From positions 62,001 to 126,000 of the forward strand of contig NZ_JAROCC010000006.1 in assembly GCF_030433715.1 (NCBI RefSeq): a stretch of 64,000 bases of DNA. The letters run 5' to 3'. Origin of the DNA: Sporosarcina highlanderae. GTDB lineage: Bacteria > Bacillota > Bacilli > Bacillales_A > Planococcaceae. The notes under the pieces are model-generated. The model was not told the DNA's origin, made no database searches, and saw only the letters and a program-made list of their open reading frames with translations. How positions within the stretch are numbered: the first letter of the stretch is position 1; each line of letters begins with the position of its first letter. Shown here one piece after another: positions 42,034 through 50,120 of the stretch. Position numbers and translations under genes: made by a program.

Positions 42034-42339
42034 TTAAGCTTTCTTTACCATTTTAAGTAGCATATGCGAAAGTGTATGCTGTTCTTCTTTGGTTCCTGAG
42101 TTCCAAAGTTCCATTAAAATTTTCTCTTCCCTGTTACGAGGGTTTTCATGTTTGGCAAGATAACCAGCAACTATCTCCGTGGTCTTAGCAAGTTTTTCTT
42201 CACTCAGTCCCATGTTCTCACCTAACTCAACTTTTTCAGCAAGATACTGCTTAAATTTATTGAAGTTTTCCAAAATCTCGTCTTTTGTTTCATCGTTAAC
42301 CTTTGCCAATTCTTTTTGTACCTTATCTTTCATATCCAT
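42034..42339 (-). CDS. DUF3243 family protein (YmfJ-like)
   Basis: A 101-residue cytosolic, highly charged helical protein: MDMKDKVQKELAKVNDETKD, ENFNKFKQYLAEKVELGENM, GLSEEKLAKTTEIVAGYLAK, HEKxPRNREEK-type end and LLKMVKK. It matches DUF3243, widespread in spore-forming Bacillales with unknown function. ATG 42339 is 9 bases after AAAGGA. It follows splB by 15 bases, so it could be the third gene of the spl operon. Confidence 0.75.
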   Translation of the reverse strand: MDMKDKVQKELAKVNDETKDEILENFNKFKQYLAEKVELGENMGLSEEKLAKTTEIVAGYLAKHENPRNREEKILMELWNSGTKEEQHTLSHMLLKMVKKA

Positions 42340-42354
42340 TGAAATCATTCCTTT

Positions 42355-43383
42355 CTATGTGAAATACTCTAATTTCGCTTCGGGGAAAAACTTCTCCATA
42401 TAGGCATAGAGATGGGTCTTGATATCCTCTTCCTCTTCTTTTTGATAAATGTACTTACCAATTCCATATTTACCCCATTTATATCTTCTCTTATCCTCAT
42501 CTAACTCTAATTTTGTCATGGGGTAATTCTTTTCAATTACCCTTTTTGCGGGCTTTGTAAATCGATGTTGGATAAATTCAAAAGTTAAATCCTTTTTTGC
42601 TTCGGGAGGCAATTCAGCCTCGAGGCGTTCGAACATATGATAATATCCATCCTGCCAACCTTCATGAAGATAAATCGGAGCAACAATAAACCCTAAAGGA
42701 TAGCCAGCTCTCGCTACTTTTCCAGCTGCCTCAATCCTCTTTGCTAAAGGCGAGGTCCCAGGTTCAAAATACTTGATAACATAGTCAGCATTAACGCTGA
42801 ATCGAAAGCGTGTTTTCCCATTATGCTTAGCATCCAGTAAATGATCGACATGATGGAATTTTGTTACAAACCTTAGTTTTCCATACTCCGATTCACCAAA
42901 ATGTTCAATGGCTCTTTTCAACGTATGTGTTAAATGATCAATTCCTACAATGTCGGATGTACAGGATGCTTCAAACCTTGTGAAATCCGGAGCACGTTCT
43001 GCCATATATTTATCCGCAGCATCTAATATTTCATCAACATTCACATACGTTCTGATATATGGTTTGCTTCCCATAGTCGTTTGTAAATAACAATAATGGC
43101 AATGCCCCATACAACCCGTTGCAAAAGGGATTGCATATTCCGCAGAAGGTTTCGAGGTGTCAAACTTAAGTGTCTTTCTAATTCCAACAACTAATGTGGA
43201 TTTGGCAACCCGATATTTCTGGAAATCGTTATCACCTGGGAGATTTCTAACCTGGTTATGGGAAGTTGTATATCTAATTTCAACATTCGTCTTTTCAAAC
43301 TTATCATGAAGCACTTTCCCTAAGGGGTAGTTAAGGGCATCTGGTTCAAAATAAATCAGCTTAGGTGTAAATGGCTTATTCAT
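42355..43383 (-). CDS. splB: Spore photoproduct lyase
   Basis: A 342-residue radical-SAM enzyme that repairs the thymine dimer spore photoproduct during germination. The CxxxCxxC cluster motif is in ATGCMGHCHYCYLQTTMGS (near residue 90), and the auxiliary conserved Cys is in FEASCTSDIVGIDH. Length and sequence closely follow B. subtilis SplB throughout (LGKLRFVTKFHHVDHLLDAK-type block, HRFTKPAKRVIEKNYP). The start overlaps the splA end by four bases. It is strong evidence that the organism forms endospores. Confidence 0.97.
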   Translation of the reverse strand: MNKPFTPKLIYFEPDALNYPLGKVLHDKFEKTNVEIRYTTSHNQVRNLPGDNDFQKYRVAKSTLVVGIRKTLKFDTSKPSAEYAIPFATGCMGHCHYCYLQTTMGSKPYIRTYVNVDEILDAADKYMAERAPDFTRFEASCTSDIVGIDHLTHTLKRAIEHFGESEYGKLRFVTKFHHVDHLLDAKHNGKTRFRFSVNADYVIKYFEPGTSPLAKRIEAAGKVARAGYPLGFIVAPIYLHEGWQDGYYHMFERLEAELPPEAKKDLTFEFIQHRFTKPAKRVIEKNYPMTKLELDEDKRRYKWGKYGIGKYIYQKEEEEDIKTHLYAYMEKFFPEAKLEYFT

Positions 43384-43634
43384 TCAATTCGACCCTTTGA
43401 GCTGTCTCCATAATAGTAATTATAAGCTTGGTTCGCCTCCCTCTCAGATGGATAAACAGCCACTTCGCTTGAAAGGGGGTAATAGTCTTCATAAAGAAAT
43501 AAAGCAAGTTCATCGGGGTTTTCAGGACTATTGACAACAGCTGCACTCTGTACATTGGCCACATCCTGAGTATGTGGGTTCCGATAGAAAACATACACAA
43601 TATCGCCGGCACGATAAGAGTCGTTTCCGTTCAT
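43380..43634 (-). CDS. splA: SplA, regulator of spore photoproduct lyase
   Basis: An 84-residue protein with YRAGDIVYVFYRNPHTQDVA and ALFLYEDYYPLSSEVAVY, matching B. subtilis SplA (TRAP-like fold), the negative regulator of the splAB operon. ATG 43634 follows AAGGAGTGAGG; an upstream start is possible but not needed. It overlaps splB by four bases, as in B. subtilis. A SigG promoter is expected upstream, but no clear consensus was seen. Confidence 0.9.
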   Translation of the reverse strand: MNGNDSYRAGDIVYVFYRNPHTQDVANVQSAAVVNSPENPDELALFLYEDYYPLSSEVAVYPSEREANQAYNYYYGDSSKGRIE

Positions 43635-43769
43635 TTCCTCACTCCTTGTCATTGTTGTACATTCGTTTCCTTAACCTGATTTCTACTTTACTTTGACACA
43701 AATTCCTTATAATAACCCTTCCAATTAATGGACATTATAATATGGATTGATTTTAACCTAACTAATTCC

Positions 43770-45212
43770 CTATACCTCAAATGCGGTATAACTTCCTTCG
43801 TCATCAAAATCCTCAACTTCAATAACTCTATCGGCAAACCGTCGCACCGTAGTACTATTTGTTCCTACAAGTAGAGAAAGGACATTAAATTCTTTTGATT
43901 GCTTTGTTTTATTAAATGATTCAAGAAATGAATCGCTTACTCGACCTTCACCATCCGTGATAAAAATAATATCAGCTTGTTGAAAACGACTTTTGTTGAT
44001 TACTTGTAATGCTTCGTTAAGCGCAAGTTCATAATTTGTGCCACCTCTTAAATAAGTTTGTGCAAGCTTGATCATTTCAGACGTTTTAATCTTTCCTTTT
44101 TCATACGTGTACGTTTTACAATGCGTTGAAAAGAATATCACGCATAAATTTCTTCTCTGCCTTCTTGCGATTGATATAAGGGCAAGGGTAAATCCTTTCG
44201 CCTGCTTGTCAAGACCACTCATACTGTCCGATTGGTCGAGACAAAGTACAATCGGCCCCTTTTTAAGCACTTCAGGTCCCCTTTGTTCAAATTGCATAGT
44301 TTGCCCTTCTGCAAAACGACGTAGAAAATCCATCCTTGTTTGCGGATGTGTATATAAGCTAAACTCAATCGTCAGTAAGTTTTCAATGTCTTTCCCAATA
44401 GAAATGCCTCTTCTTTGTATGTACCGGCTTTTTTTCACCTTCTGCTTTTCCCAAGCAATTTGCTTGAACCGACCTGCCCAATCAGCTATTTCTTTTATCA
44501 TTTTACTATAAGCAATCTTCTCTGATAGTAAAATTTTGTCGCGTAAAGGTACCTTGAGAAATTCTGCATCTGTATTACCTGCACGTACTCCTCCTAAAAA
44601 AGAGTTCAGTCCATTCTTTAATTGTTCGACCTCTCGACTAACCTGTATTAGGACTTCACTGAAGCTTTCGCTTTTGTTCCCTATTACTTCTTGTAATTTA
44701 GCATTCAACTTATTCATTTCATCGACGAGGTTATTTCGAGGATTTTCTTGGAACTTTTGCTTTTGAAGTTGTCTATACAGAAGAGTAATCCTAATTGCCT
44801 GTTCTTGGAGTTCCACTTCTTTCTCCAGTTGCTGAATGATCCATTGGTTTGTCTTTTCTCCAAGCTTAATTGTCCCTATTGTTGACACCAGTTCATTTAA
44901 GCGTGTGAAATTCCGAAGATATGAAAATTGTTCATTCTCCATAAGGTTCTCCATAAGGAATTTATTAACCGATAGAAAACCTTCTGCATCTGTAGTTGTT
45001 ATTACTGGTTTCATTTTAAATAAAGAAGCCCAAATATCTCCAAGGAGTGGTTCAATTGAAGGTAGCCAAGCTTCATGAATAATCTTTCGGAGACCTTCCG
45101 ACATTTCTAAAATCTCTTTGAAGCGCCTTTTGTCGAATGAATCTGTATTCAACACCGAAAAATTTTCGGTGTCGACTTCGAATTTTCTCACCACACCTTC
45201 ACTCCATTTCAC
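43770..45212 (-). CDS. VWA-domain protein, ViaA-like
   Basis: A 480-residue protein. Residues 1-280 are helical and charged; residues about 300-480 form a von Willebrand factor A domain with MIDAS motifs: LCLDQSDSMSG (DxSxS), GGTNYELAL (Thr) and IIFITDGEGRVS (Asp). ViaA in E. coli is the partner of the AAA+ ATPase RavA, and the next gene here is a RavA homologue overlapping by four bases, so the pair is well supported. The RavA-ViaA system is linked to respiratory complexes and lipids in E. coli; its role in this organism is unknown. Confidence 0.85.
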   Translation of the reverse strand: MKWSEGVVRKFEVDTENFSVLNTDSFDKRRFKEILEMSEGLRKIIHEAWLPSIEPLLGDIWASLFKMKPVITTTDAEGFLSVNKFLMENLMENEQFSYLRNFTRLNELVSTIGTIKLGEKTNQWIIQQLEKEVELQEQAIRITLLYRQLQKQKFQENPRNNLVDEMNKLNAKLQEVIGNKSESFSEVLIQVSREVEQLKNGLNSFLGGVRAGNTDAEFLKVPLRDKILLSEKIAYSKMIKEIADWAGRFKQIAWEKQKVKKSRYIQRRGISIGKDIENLLTIEFSLYTHPQTRMDFLRRFAEGQTMQFEQRGPEVLKKGPIVLCLDQSDSMSGLDKQAKGFTLALISIARRQRRNLCVIFFSTHCKTYTYEKGKIKTSEMIKLAQTYLRGGTNYELALNEALQVINKSRFQQADIIFITDGEGRVSDSFLESFNKTKQSKEFNVLSLLVGTNSTTVRRFADRVIEVEDFDDEGSYTAFEV

Positions 45213-46390
45213 ATTCGATAATAGATGCCGTAAGAATCCTCAACTTCATTTTTCTCGTTAAACGCATTAAAATACAAGGGTTCTAAAGCGGAATTTAAGA
45301 TTTCTTGCTCGTGTGATTTTACTTTAACAAGTAAGGCTTCAATTTCCACATATCGGTCTTCGTGATTCGTTTTTAGAATTTGGAGATCAGACTCCAATGC
45401 CCTCATTTTTTGAATAGCTTCCATTCCAGCTTCTATTGAATTATCTTGCCTAATTGAATTGGCGACTTCATTTGCTTCTTTTCGAATTGAGTCGAGTACT
45501 CTTATCACATTGTCCTGCGCATGTCTACGAATAATGACTGAAACTGTCTCTTTTTGATCAGCCGTTTCCCAAAGAGCATTTTCAAGGATAATAATATCCT
45601 CTATCAATACGACTCGTCGTTTTCGAATCAAAGCTCTTGCCTTTAATATGCTTAATGACTGCTTGAACCGCCGATCAGACGGACGTATCCCTTCATCCTT
45701 TAACTCATTACGGATTTTTGAAATTGCAGTGTAAACTTCATTTTCGATAACAACACGATCTGTCATGTTTTGTAAACCTAACAATTGTTCCATTGTCATA
45801 GTCGGCATTTGCTCCAATTGTCCAGCATCTTTCATCATTGAGATAAAATTATTATCATCAGCTAAATAATTAAATTCAAAACGAAGGAGAAAACGGTCAA
45901 ATAACGCCTCTAATCCCTCCCCTTCCTCCGGATATTCATTTGACGCTCCAATTACAGTCATGAGAGGGACTTTCTTGGGTGTACCGTTGTTATAAAAAAC
46001 CCTCTCATTAATTAGTGTGAGTAAACTATTTAATATAGCGCTGTTAGCTTTGAAAATCTCATCTAAAAACACTAAATTTGCTTCGGGCATTTTTTTGTGA
46101 GTATTTCGTTTATATTCTCCATGCTCTAATTCCTTCAACGACAATGGGCCAAATAACTCCTCCGGTGTACTAAACCTTGTTAGCAGCCATTGAAAATAAT
46201 TTGTATCTTGTATTGTTTTCGCAAGTTCTACGGCCAATGCCGATTTTGCTGTACCTGAAGGACCTATCAGGAGAATATGTTGTCGTGATAATAGCGCTAC
46301 AAGAATCGCTTCTACCTCAGCTTCCCGCTCATAAAACTTAGCATTAAAAGCTTTTATTATTTCATCCAATTTGGATAGATTACTCTCCAT
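45209..46390 (-). CDS. AAA+ MoxR-family ATPase, RavA-like
   Basis: A 393-residue MoxR/RavA ATPase. Walker A is [20 protein letters not shown] (near residue 40), Walker B [12 protein letters not shown], and the block [20 protein letters not shown] then [13 protein letters not shown] follows E. coli RavA ([20 protein letters not shown]) closely. A C-terminal helical part (about 280-393) lacks the extended triple-helical LARA domain of E. coli RavA (about 500 residues), so it is a short form. It is followed by the viaA-like gene with a four-base overlap. The start ATG 46390 has only a weak site. Confidence 0.88.
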   Translation of the reverse strand: [393 protein letters not shown]

Positions 46391-46545
46391 TCACCACTAC
46401 TCCCGTCCCGCAACGTGTTTTCAACAAGCTTTTCCAACTCGATCATTTGCTATTCCAAATCCACTACAAATTGAAAAAGGCCTGCACAGAGAATCAGTTT
46501 CAATGACTTTCTATACAGTCCCTTATTTCAATTTCATCTAAAAAT

Positions 46546-46845
46546 CTAATCATTTTCTTTTTTATTAGCATTAACGCCATTTGGTTCAATTCCGAACTGC
46601 GCTACCCCTTGCGAACGGAATTCACTTGGTTCTTCTTGAAAAGAAAACCCTTTTTCAAGTTTACCCACCGGGTCGATTCCATTTGGTTCCGGTCCAAGCT
46701 CACTGTCTTTTGTATTGTCAGAAAGAGCTTGAAGATGTTTTGTCGATTTTTTTCCATTTTCAACAAATTCATTTTTGAATTCGTCCCCTCTTCTTTCATT
46801 CCCAAGTTCTTCCTCTGAATACAATCCTCTGAACTTTTTATCCAT
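46546..46845 (-). CDS. Disordered hydrophilic protein, unknown function
   Basis: A 99-residue protein beginning MDKKFRGLYSEEELGNERRG and rich in Glu, Lys, Asn, Gly and Ser, with no membrane or folded-domain signals. The ATG at 46845 has AAGGAGG with ideal spacing, so it is the likely start. The frame stays open 47 codons farther upstream and contains a CPKC...C pattern, which might be a longer form. It is minus strand, separate from the ABC operon, with no recognised family. Confidence 0.55.
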   Translation of the reverse strand: MDKKFRGLYSEEELGNERRGDEFKNEFVENGKKSTKHLQALSDNTKDSELGPEPNGIDPVGKLEKGFSFQEEPSEFRSQGVAQFGIEPNGVNANKKEND

Positions 46846-47055
46846 TGGGGAAACCTCCTTTTTCCATACCTTAATTAACTTACAATAACCGTTTATTTTA
46901 GAATGCAAACATTTAGGGCATACATGACCGTAGAATACAAAGTATTCCGGATATTCATAAGGGGGTTCTATTGTTCTCATATTCATGATATATTATTTAC
47001 TACTTTAATACGCTAAAGCGGTGAAGTAATTTACATTGACAAAGGGGATAGAAAA

Positions 47056-47838
47056 ATGAAGAAATTTATGATGGTATTAATAGTTTCGTTAGGGTCTTTA
47101 CTTTTTATATCAGGTTGCGGAAGTTCAAATTCCAATTCTTCTTCAAAAGAAAATACTCTCGTCATAGGTGTAGATGATAAATTTGCACCCATGGGGTTCC
47201 GAGATGAAAATAATGAACTTACCGGCTTTGATATCGAATACGCTCAAGCGGTAGCTGAAAATATGGGTATGAATGTTAAATTTCAGCCGATTGATTGGAA
47301 AACGAAAGAAACTGAATTAAGTAGTGGACGGATCGATTTAATATGGAATGGTTATACAATTACGGATGAAAGAAAAAAGAAGGTTCTATTTACAAAGCCC
47401 TATTTGAAAAACGCACAAGTCATTGCAACACTAAAAAACTCGGATATCGCTAACTTGAATGACCTTTCAGGAAAGAATGTAGGATTACAGGCACTTTCTT
47501 CAGCTGCCGATGCATTAAATGCCAATCCGATCAGCTCAGAAATCAAGTCAATTTCCGAGTACTCGGATAACGTACTTGCCTTATCTGATTTGAAAGCAGG
47601 CCGGGTGGAAGCCGTAGTCATTGACGAAGTCGTCATCGATTATTATATGGCGAAAGAAGAAGGCACTTTTAAAGTGATTGAAGAGTCATTGGCACCAGAA
47701 CTGTATGGAATTGGCGTCAAAAAAGGAAATGAGGCATTGCTTGAAAAACTGCAAGCTGCTTTGGACAAAGTGAATACTGACGGCACAGCTACTGCAATCT
47801 CTGAAAAATGGTTCGGGGAAGATAAAGTTTTAAAATAA
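47056..47838 (+). CDS. Amino-acid ABC transporter substrate-binding lipoprotein
   Basis: A 260-residue solute-binding lipoprotein of the type III (glutamine/cystine) family. Lipobox LLFISGCGSS, then VIGVDDKFAPMGFRDENNEL at the start of lobe 1 and GFDIEYAQAVAENMGMNVKF, followed by lobe 2 (GKNVGLQALSSAADAL). The operon architecture suggests polar amino-acid import; cystine (TcyJ-like) or glutamine are possible. AAAGGGGATAG precedes the ATG. First gene of the operon with the permease at 47878 and the ATPase at 48728. Confidence 0.88.
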   Translation: MKKFMMVLIVSLGSLLFISGCGSSNSNSSSKENTLVIGVDDKFAPMGFRDENNELTGFDIEYAQAVAENMGMNVKFQPIDWKTKETELSSGRIDLIWNGYTITDERKKKVLFTKPYLKNAQVIATLKNSDIANLNDLSGKNVGLQALSSAADALNANPISSEIKSISEYSDNVLALSDLKAGRVEAVVIDEVVIDYYMAKEEGTFKVIEESLAPELYGIGVKKGNEALLEKLQAALDKVNTDGTATAISEKWFGEDKVLK

Positions 47839-47877
47839 GGATTATTGTTCGCTTGCAACGCAGATTCAAGGGAGTGT

Positions 47878-48543
47878 ATGACCATGACGATTGACTATTT
47901 AATATCAATATTAATACCTATGCTTGAAGGGGCCCGCGCGACAATCTTTCTCTTTCTTATTGCCATCGTTGTTTCGATTCCTTTAGGGTTCTTGTTGACG
48001 TTGGCAGTCAGAAGTAACATCAAGCCCCTTTCATGGCTTGCTAGTTCATATATTTACGTGATGAGGGGAACTCCTCTTTTACTGCAGCTTCTGTTCTTGG
48101 TCTTTGGACTTCCTCATATTCCAGGTATCGGTCAATATTTGGTTATCGATCGATTTGTCGCCGCTTGCTTAGGTTTCATCCTAAATTATGCCGCTTATTT
48201 TGCAGAAATTTTTAGAGGTGGTCTGCTTGCTATCGATAAAGGACAATACGAGGCATCTAAAGTGTTGGGTTTAAACAAGTTTCAGACGTTGACCTATATC
48301 GTGTTGCCTCAAATGTTCCGTATTGCCTTGCCAGCGGTAGCAAATGAGTCAGTTACACTAGTGAAGGATACGGCCTTGTTATATGCAGTGGCCGTCCCAG
48401 AATTATTGCATTTTGCGCAAACAGCAGTAAATCGGGATTTTACAATTATTCCATTTTTGCTCGCCGGCATCATTTATCTCCTCATAACAATATGTTTAAC
48501 ATTTATCTTTAAATGGTTGGAACGCCGCTTGCAATACGATTGA
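47878..48543 (+). CDS. Amino-acid ABC transporter permease
   Basis: A 221-residue permease of the HisMQ/GlnP class, about five helices. The EAA-type coupling loop is EASKVLGLNKFQTLTYIVLP. YVMRGTPLLLQLLFLVFGLP is the family's RGTPL motif, and the C-terminal VKDTALLYAVAVPELLH is present. ATG 47878 follows AAGGGAG closely; ATG 47884 is possible. It starts 40 bases after the binding-protein gene, and repeat copy C lies between it and the ATPase gene. Confidence 0.88.
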   Translation: MTMTIDYLISILIPMLEGARATIFLFLIAIVVSIPLGFLLTLAVRSNIKPLSWLASSYIYVMRGTPLLLQLLFLVFGLPHIPGIGQYLVIDRFVAACLGFILNYAAYFAEIFRGGLLAIDKGQYEASKVLGLNKFQTLTYIVLPQMFRIALPAVANESVTLVKDTALLYAVAVPELLHFAQTAVNRDFTIIPFLLAGIIYLLITICLTFIFKWLERRLQYD

Positions 48544-48550
48544 TTGTGAA

Positions 48551-48696
48551 GGTCCCTGTGCAAGAAACATTCATGTTAATTCAACCAATTTGTATAAATA
48601 TACACAAACTTAATATAAATGCACGAACAACAGCTTTTCGTTTTTATTTTCATGCAATTGTAGTGTATTTTTTGAATAGTCCGGCACACAGGTACC
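48551..48696. repeat. 146-bp inverted-end repeat, copy C
   Basis: It starts GGTCCCTGTGCAAGAAACAT and ends CCGGCACACAGGTACC, matching copies A and B in length and both ends. It is inserted between the permease and ATPase genes of one operon, so it is transcribed through. The last 13 bases, including GGTACCAACAAAA, are duplicated directly after the element (48704-48716). Confidence 0.75.
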
Positions 48697-48716
48697 AACA
48701 AAAGGTACCAACAAAA
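48691..48716. repeat. 13-bp direct duplication at the right end of copy C
   Basis: GGTACCAACAAAA occurs twice in tandem (48691-48703 and 48704-48716). The second copy lies just before the ribosome binding site AAAAGGAGTG of the ATPase gene, adding 13 bases to the leader. Confidence 0.6.
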
Positions 48717-48727
48717 GGAGTGATATC

Positions 48728-49474
48728 ATGTCTATCTTACAAGTCAATAAGCTAAAAAAATCATTTGAGCAACTAGAAGTTCTTAAACAAATCAGCTTTG
48801 ATGTGGAGAAAAATGATGTTGTCGCTGTTATTGGACCTTCTGGTTCTGGGAAAAGCACAATGCTTAGAAGCCTCATTCATCTCGAAGAAATCGATGGTGG
48901 AAGTATTACCGTAAACGGCGATTATCTTGTAAACGAAGGAACCTATACATCACCAAAACAAATTAAACAAATCACGTCCCGAATGGGAATGGTGTTTCAG
49001 CATTTCAATCTGTTCCCCCATTTAACAGTAGTGGAAAACTTAGAGCTTGCGCCAAAACTAGTAAAGGAAGGAAATGCACATCAGAATCGGAAGGACAGCA
49101 TGGAGTTGCTTGAAAAAGTCGGTTTATCAGACAAAGCAAATGCCCTACCTGGCAAACTTTCCGGTGGCCAAAAACAACGTGTAGCCATTGCGCGAGCTTT
49201 GATGAGAAAACCTGATATTCTTTTATTTGATGAACCGACTTCTGCACTTGATCCTGAATTGACTGGTGAAGTCCTTACGGTGATTAAAGATCTTGCAAAA
49301 GAGCAAATGACGATGGTGATCGTGACGCATGAAATGGAATTTGCGAGAGATGTCGCAAATAAAGTTCTTTTCATGGATAATGGTGAGATTGTTGAATCCG
49401 GACCTCCTGTGGATGTTCTCATAAATCCCAAAATGGAGCGCACAAAAAAATTCTTATATCGCACTAAACTCTGA
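48728..49474 (+). CDS. Amino-acid ABC transporter ATP-binding protein
   Basis: A 248-residue ATPase of the polar amino acid (GlnQ/TcyN) type: Walker [15 protein letters not shown]-loop [13 protein letters not shown], signature [15 protein letters not shown], Walker [15 protein letters not shown], and H-loop [14 protein letters not shown]. Its start lies after repeat copy C, with AAAAGGAG 7-8 bases before the ATG, so it has its own translation signal. A hairpin terminator follows. It is the third gene of an import operon with 47056 and 47878. Confidence 0.92.
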   Translation: MSILQVNKLKKSFEQLEVLKQISFDVEKNDVVAVIGPSGSGKSTMLRSLIHLEEIDGGSITVNGDYLVNEGTYTSPKQIKQITSRMGMVFQHFNLFPHLTVVENLELAPKLVKEGNAHQNRKDSMELLEKVGLSDKANALPGKLSGGQKQRVAIARALMRKPDILLFDEPTSALDPELTGEVLTVIKDLAKEQMTMVIVTHEMEFARDVANKVLFMDNGEIVESGPPVDVLINPKMERTKKFLYRTKL

Positions 49475-49496
49475 TATTCAATTTTTTCCCCAATAA

Positions 49497-49525
49497 GAAA
49501 GAGCCATTCTAAAAATGGCTCTTTC
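49497..49525. terminator. Bidirectional terminator
   Basis: GAAAGAGCCATT / AATGGCTCTTTC between the convergent ABC operon and the FMN reductase gene. Confidence 0.8.
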
Positions 49526-49535
49526 ATCAAGTGTG

Positions 49536-50102
49536 CTAAAAATCATATTCCTCGTCTTTTTTCATACGAATTGCCTTGAAAGCATCTACGATTACTACTG
49601 TATCCTCTACCAAACGTTCCAAGCGGAAAAGTATATCGTCATTGACAATTTCTTTACGTAAAAAATCCTTTTCTTCAATAAAGACATATGTTGGAACGAT
49701 GTGGGCTTTCATATACGCTAAAACCGGTTTTAATTGCTGCTCTACCATCAAATAATGCTTTGCTGTACCAGCAGTTACTACAATGCTGACGACTTTATCG
49801 CGGAACGCGTTTACTGGCAGCAGGTCAAAGATATTTTTCAATGTTGCCGGAATGGATGCCTGAAATACTGGCGTCCCAATGATAATGGCATCTGCTGCCA
49901 TTATTGTCTCTGTGACGTATTTTGTATCCCCTTCATATTCGAAATAATTACGCCCATCACTAAATTCAACTTTGTATTCGGCTAAATCAAGAAGCGTGAC
50001 TTCATGTTCAGGATACTTTTGCTTAAACATTTCCACTGTTTTCAGCATTGCAGTTTTAGTCTTCGAACCGACAATTGAACCTGATAACGCTACAATCTTC
50101 AT
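49536..50102 (-). CDS. NADPH-dependent FMN reductase
   Basis: A 188-residue flavodoxin-fold reductase. The phosphate-binding loop is ALSGSIVGSKTKTAML, the isoalloxazine-binding region AIIIGTPVFQASIPATLKN, and TAGTAKHYLMVEQQL follows. Such proteins supply reduced FMN to flavin-dependent monooxygenases (SsuE-like), and the adjacent LLM-class oxidoreductase at 50121 would be a natural partner. GGGGGGAATAAA precedes the ATG. It is the fourth and last gene of the mhq-type operon. Confidence 0.85.
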   Translation of the reverse strand: MKIVALSGSIVGSKTKTAMLKTVEMFKQKYPEHEVTLLDLAEYKVEFSDGRNYFEYEGDTKYVTETIMAADAIIIGTPVFQASIPATLKNIFDLLPVNAFRDKVVSIVVTAGTAKHYLMVEQQLKPVLAYMKAHIVPTYVFIEEKDFLRKEIVNDDILFRLERLVEDTVVIVDAFKAIRMKKDEEYDF

Positions 50103-50120
50103 TTTATTCCCCCCTATTCT

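Noticed and set aside
43653-43769. SigG promoter upstream of splA
   Set aside because: It is expected from B. subtilis biology, but I could not find a convincing pair of -35 and -10 boxes.
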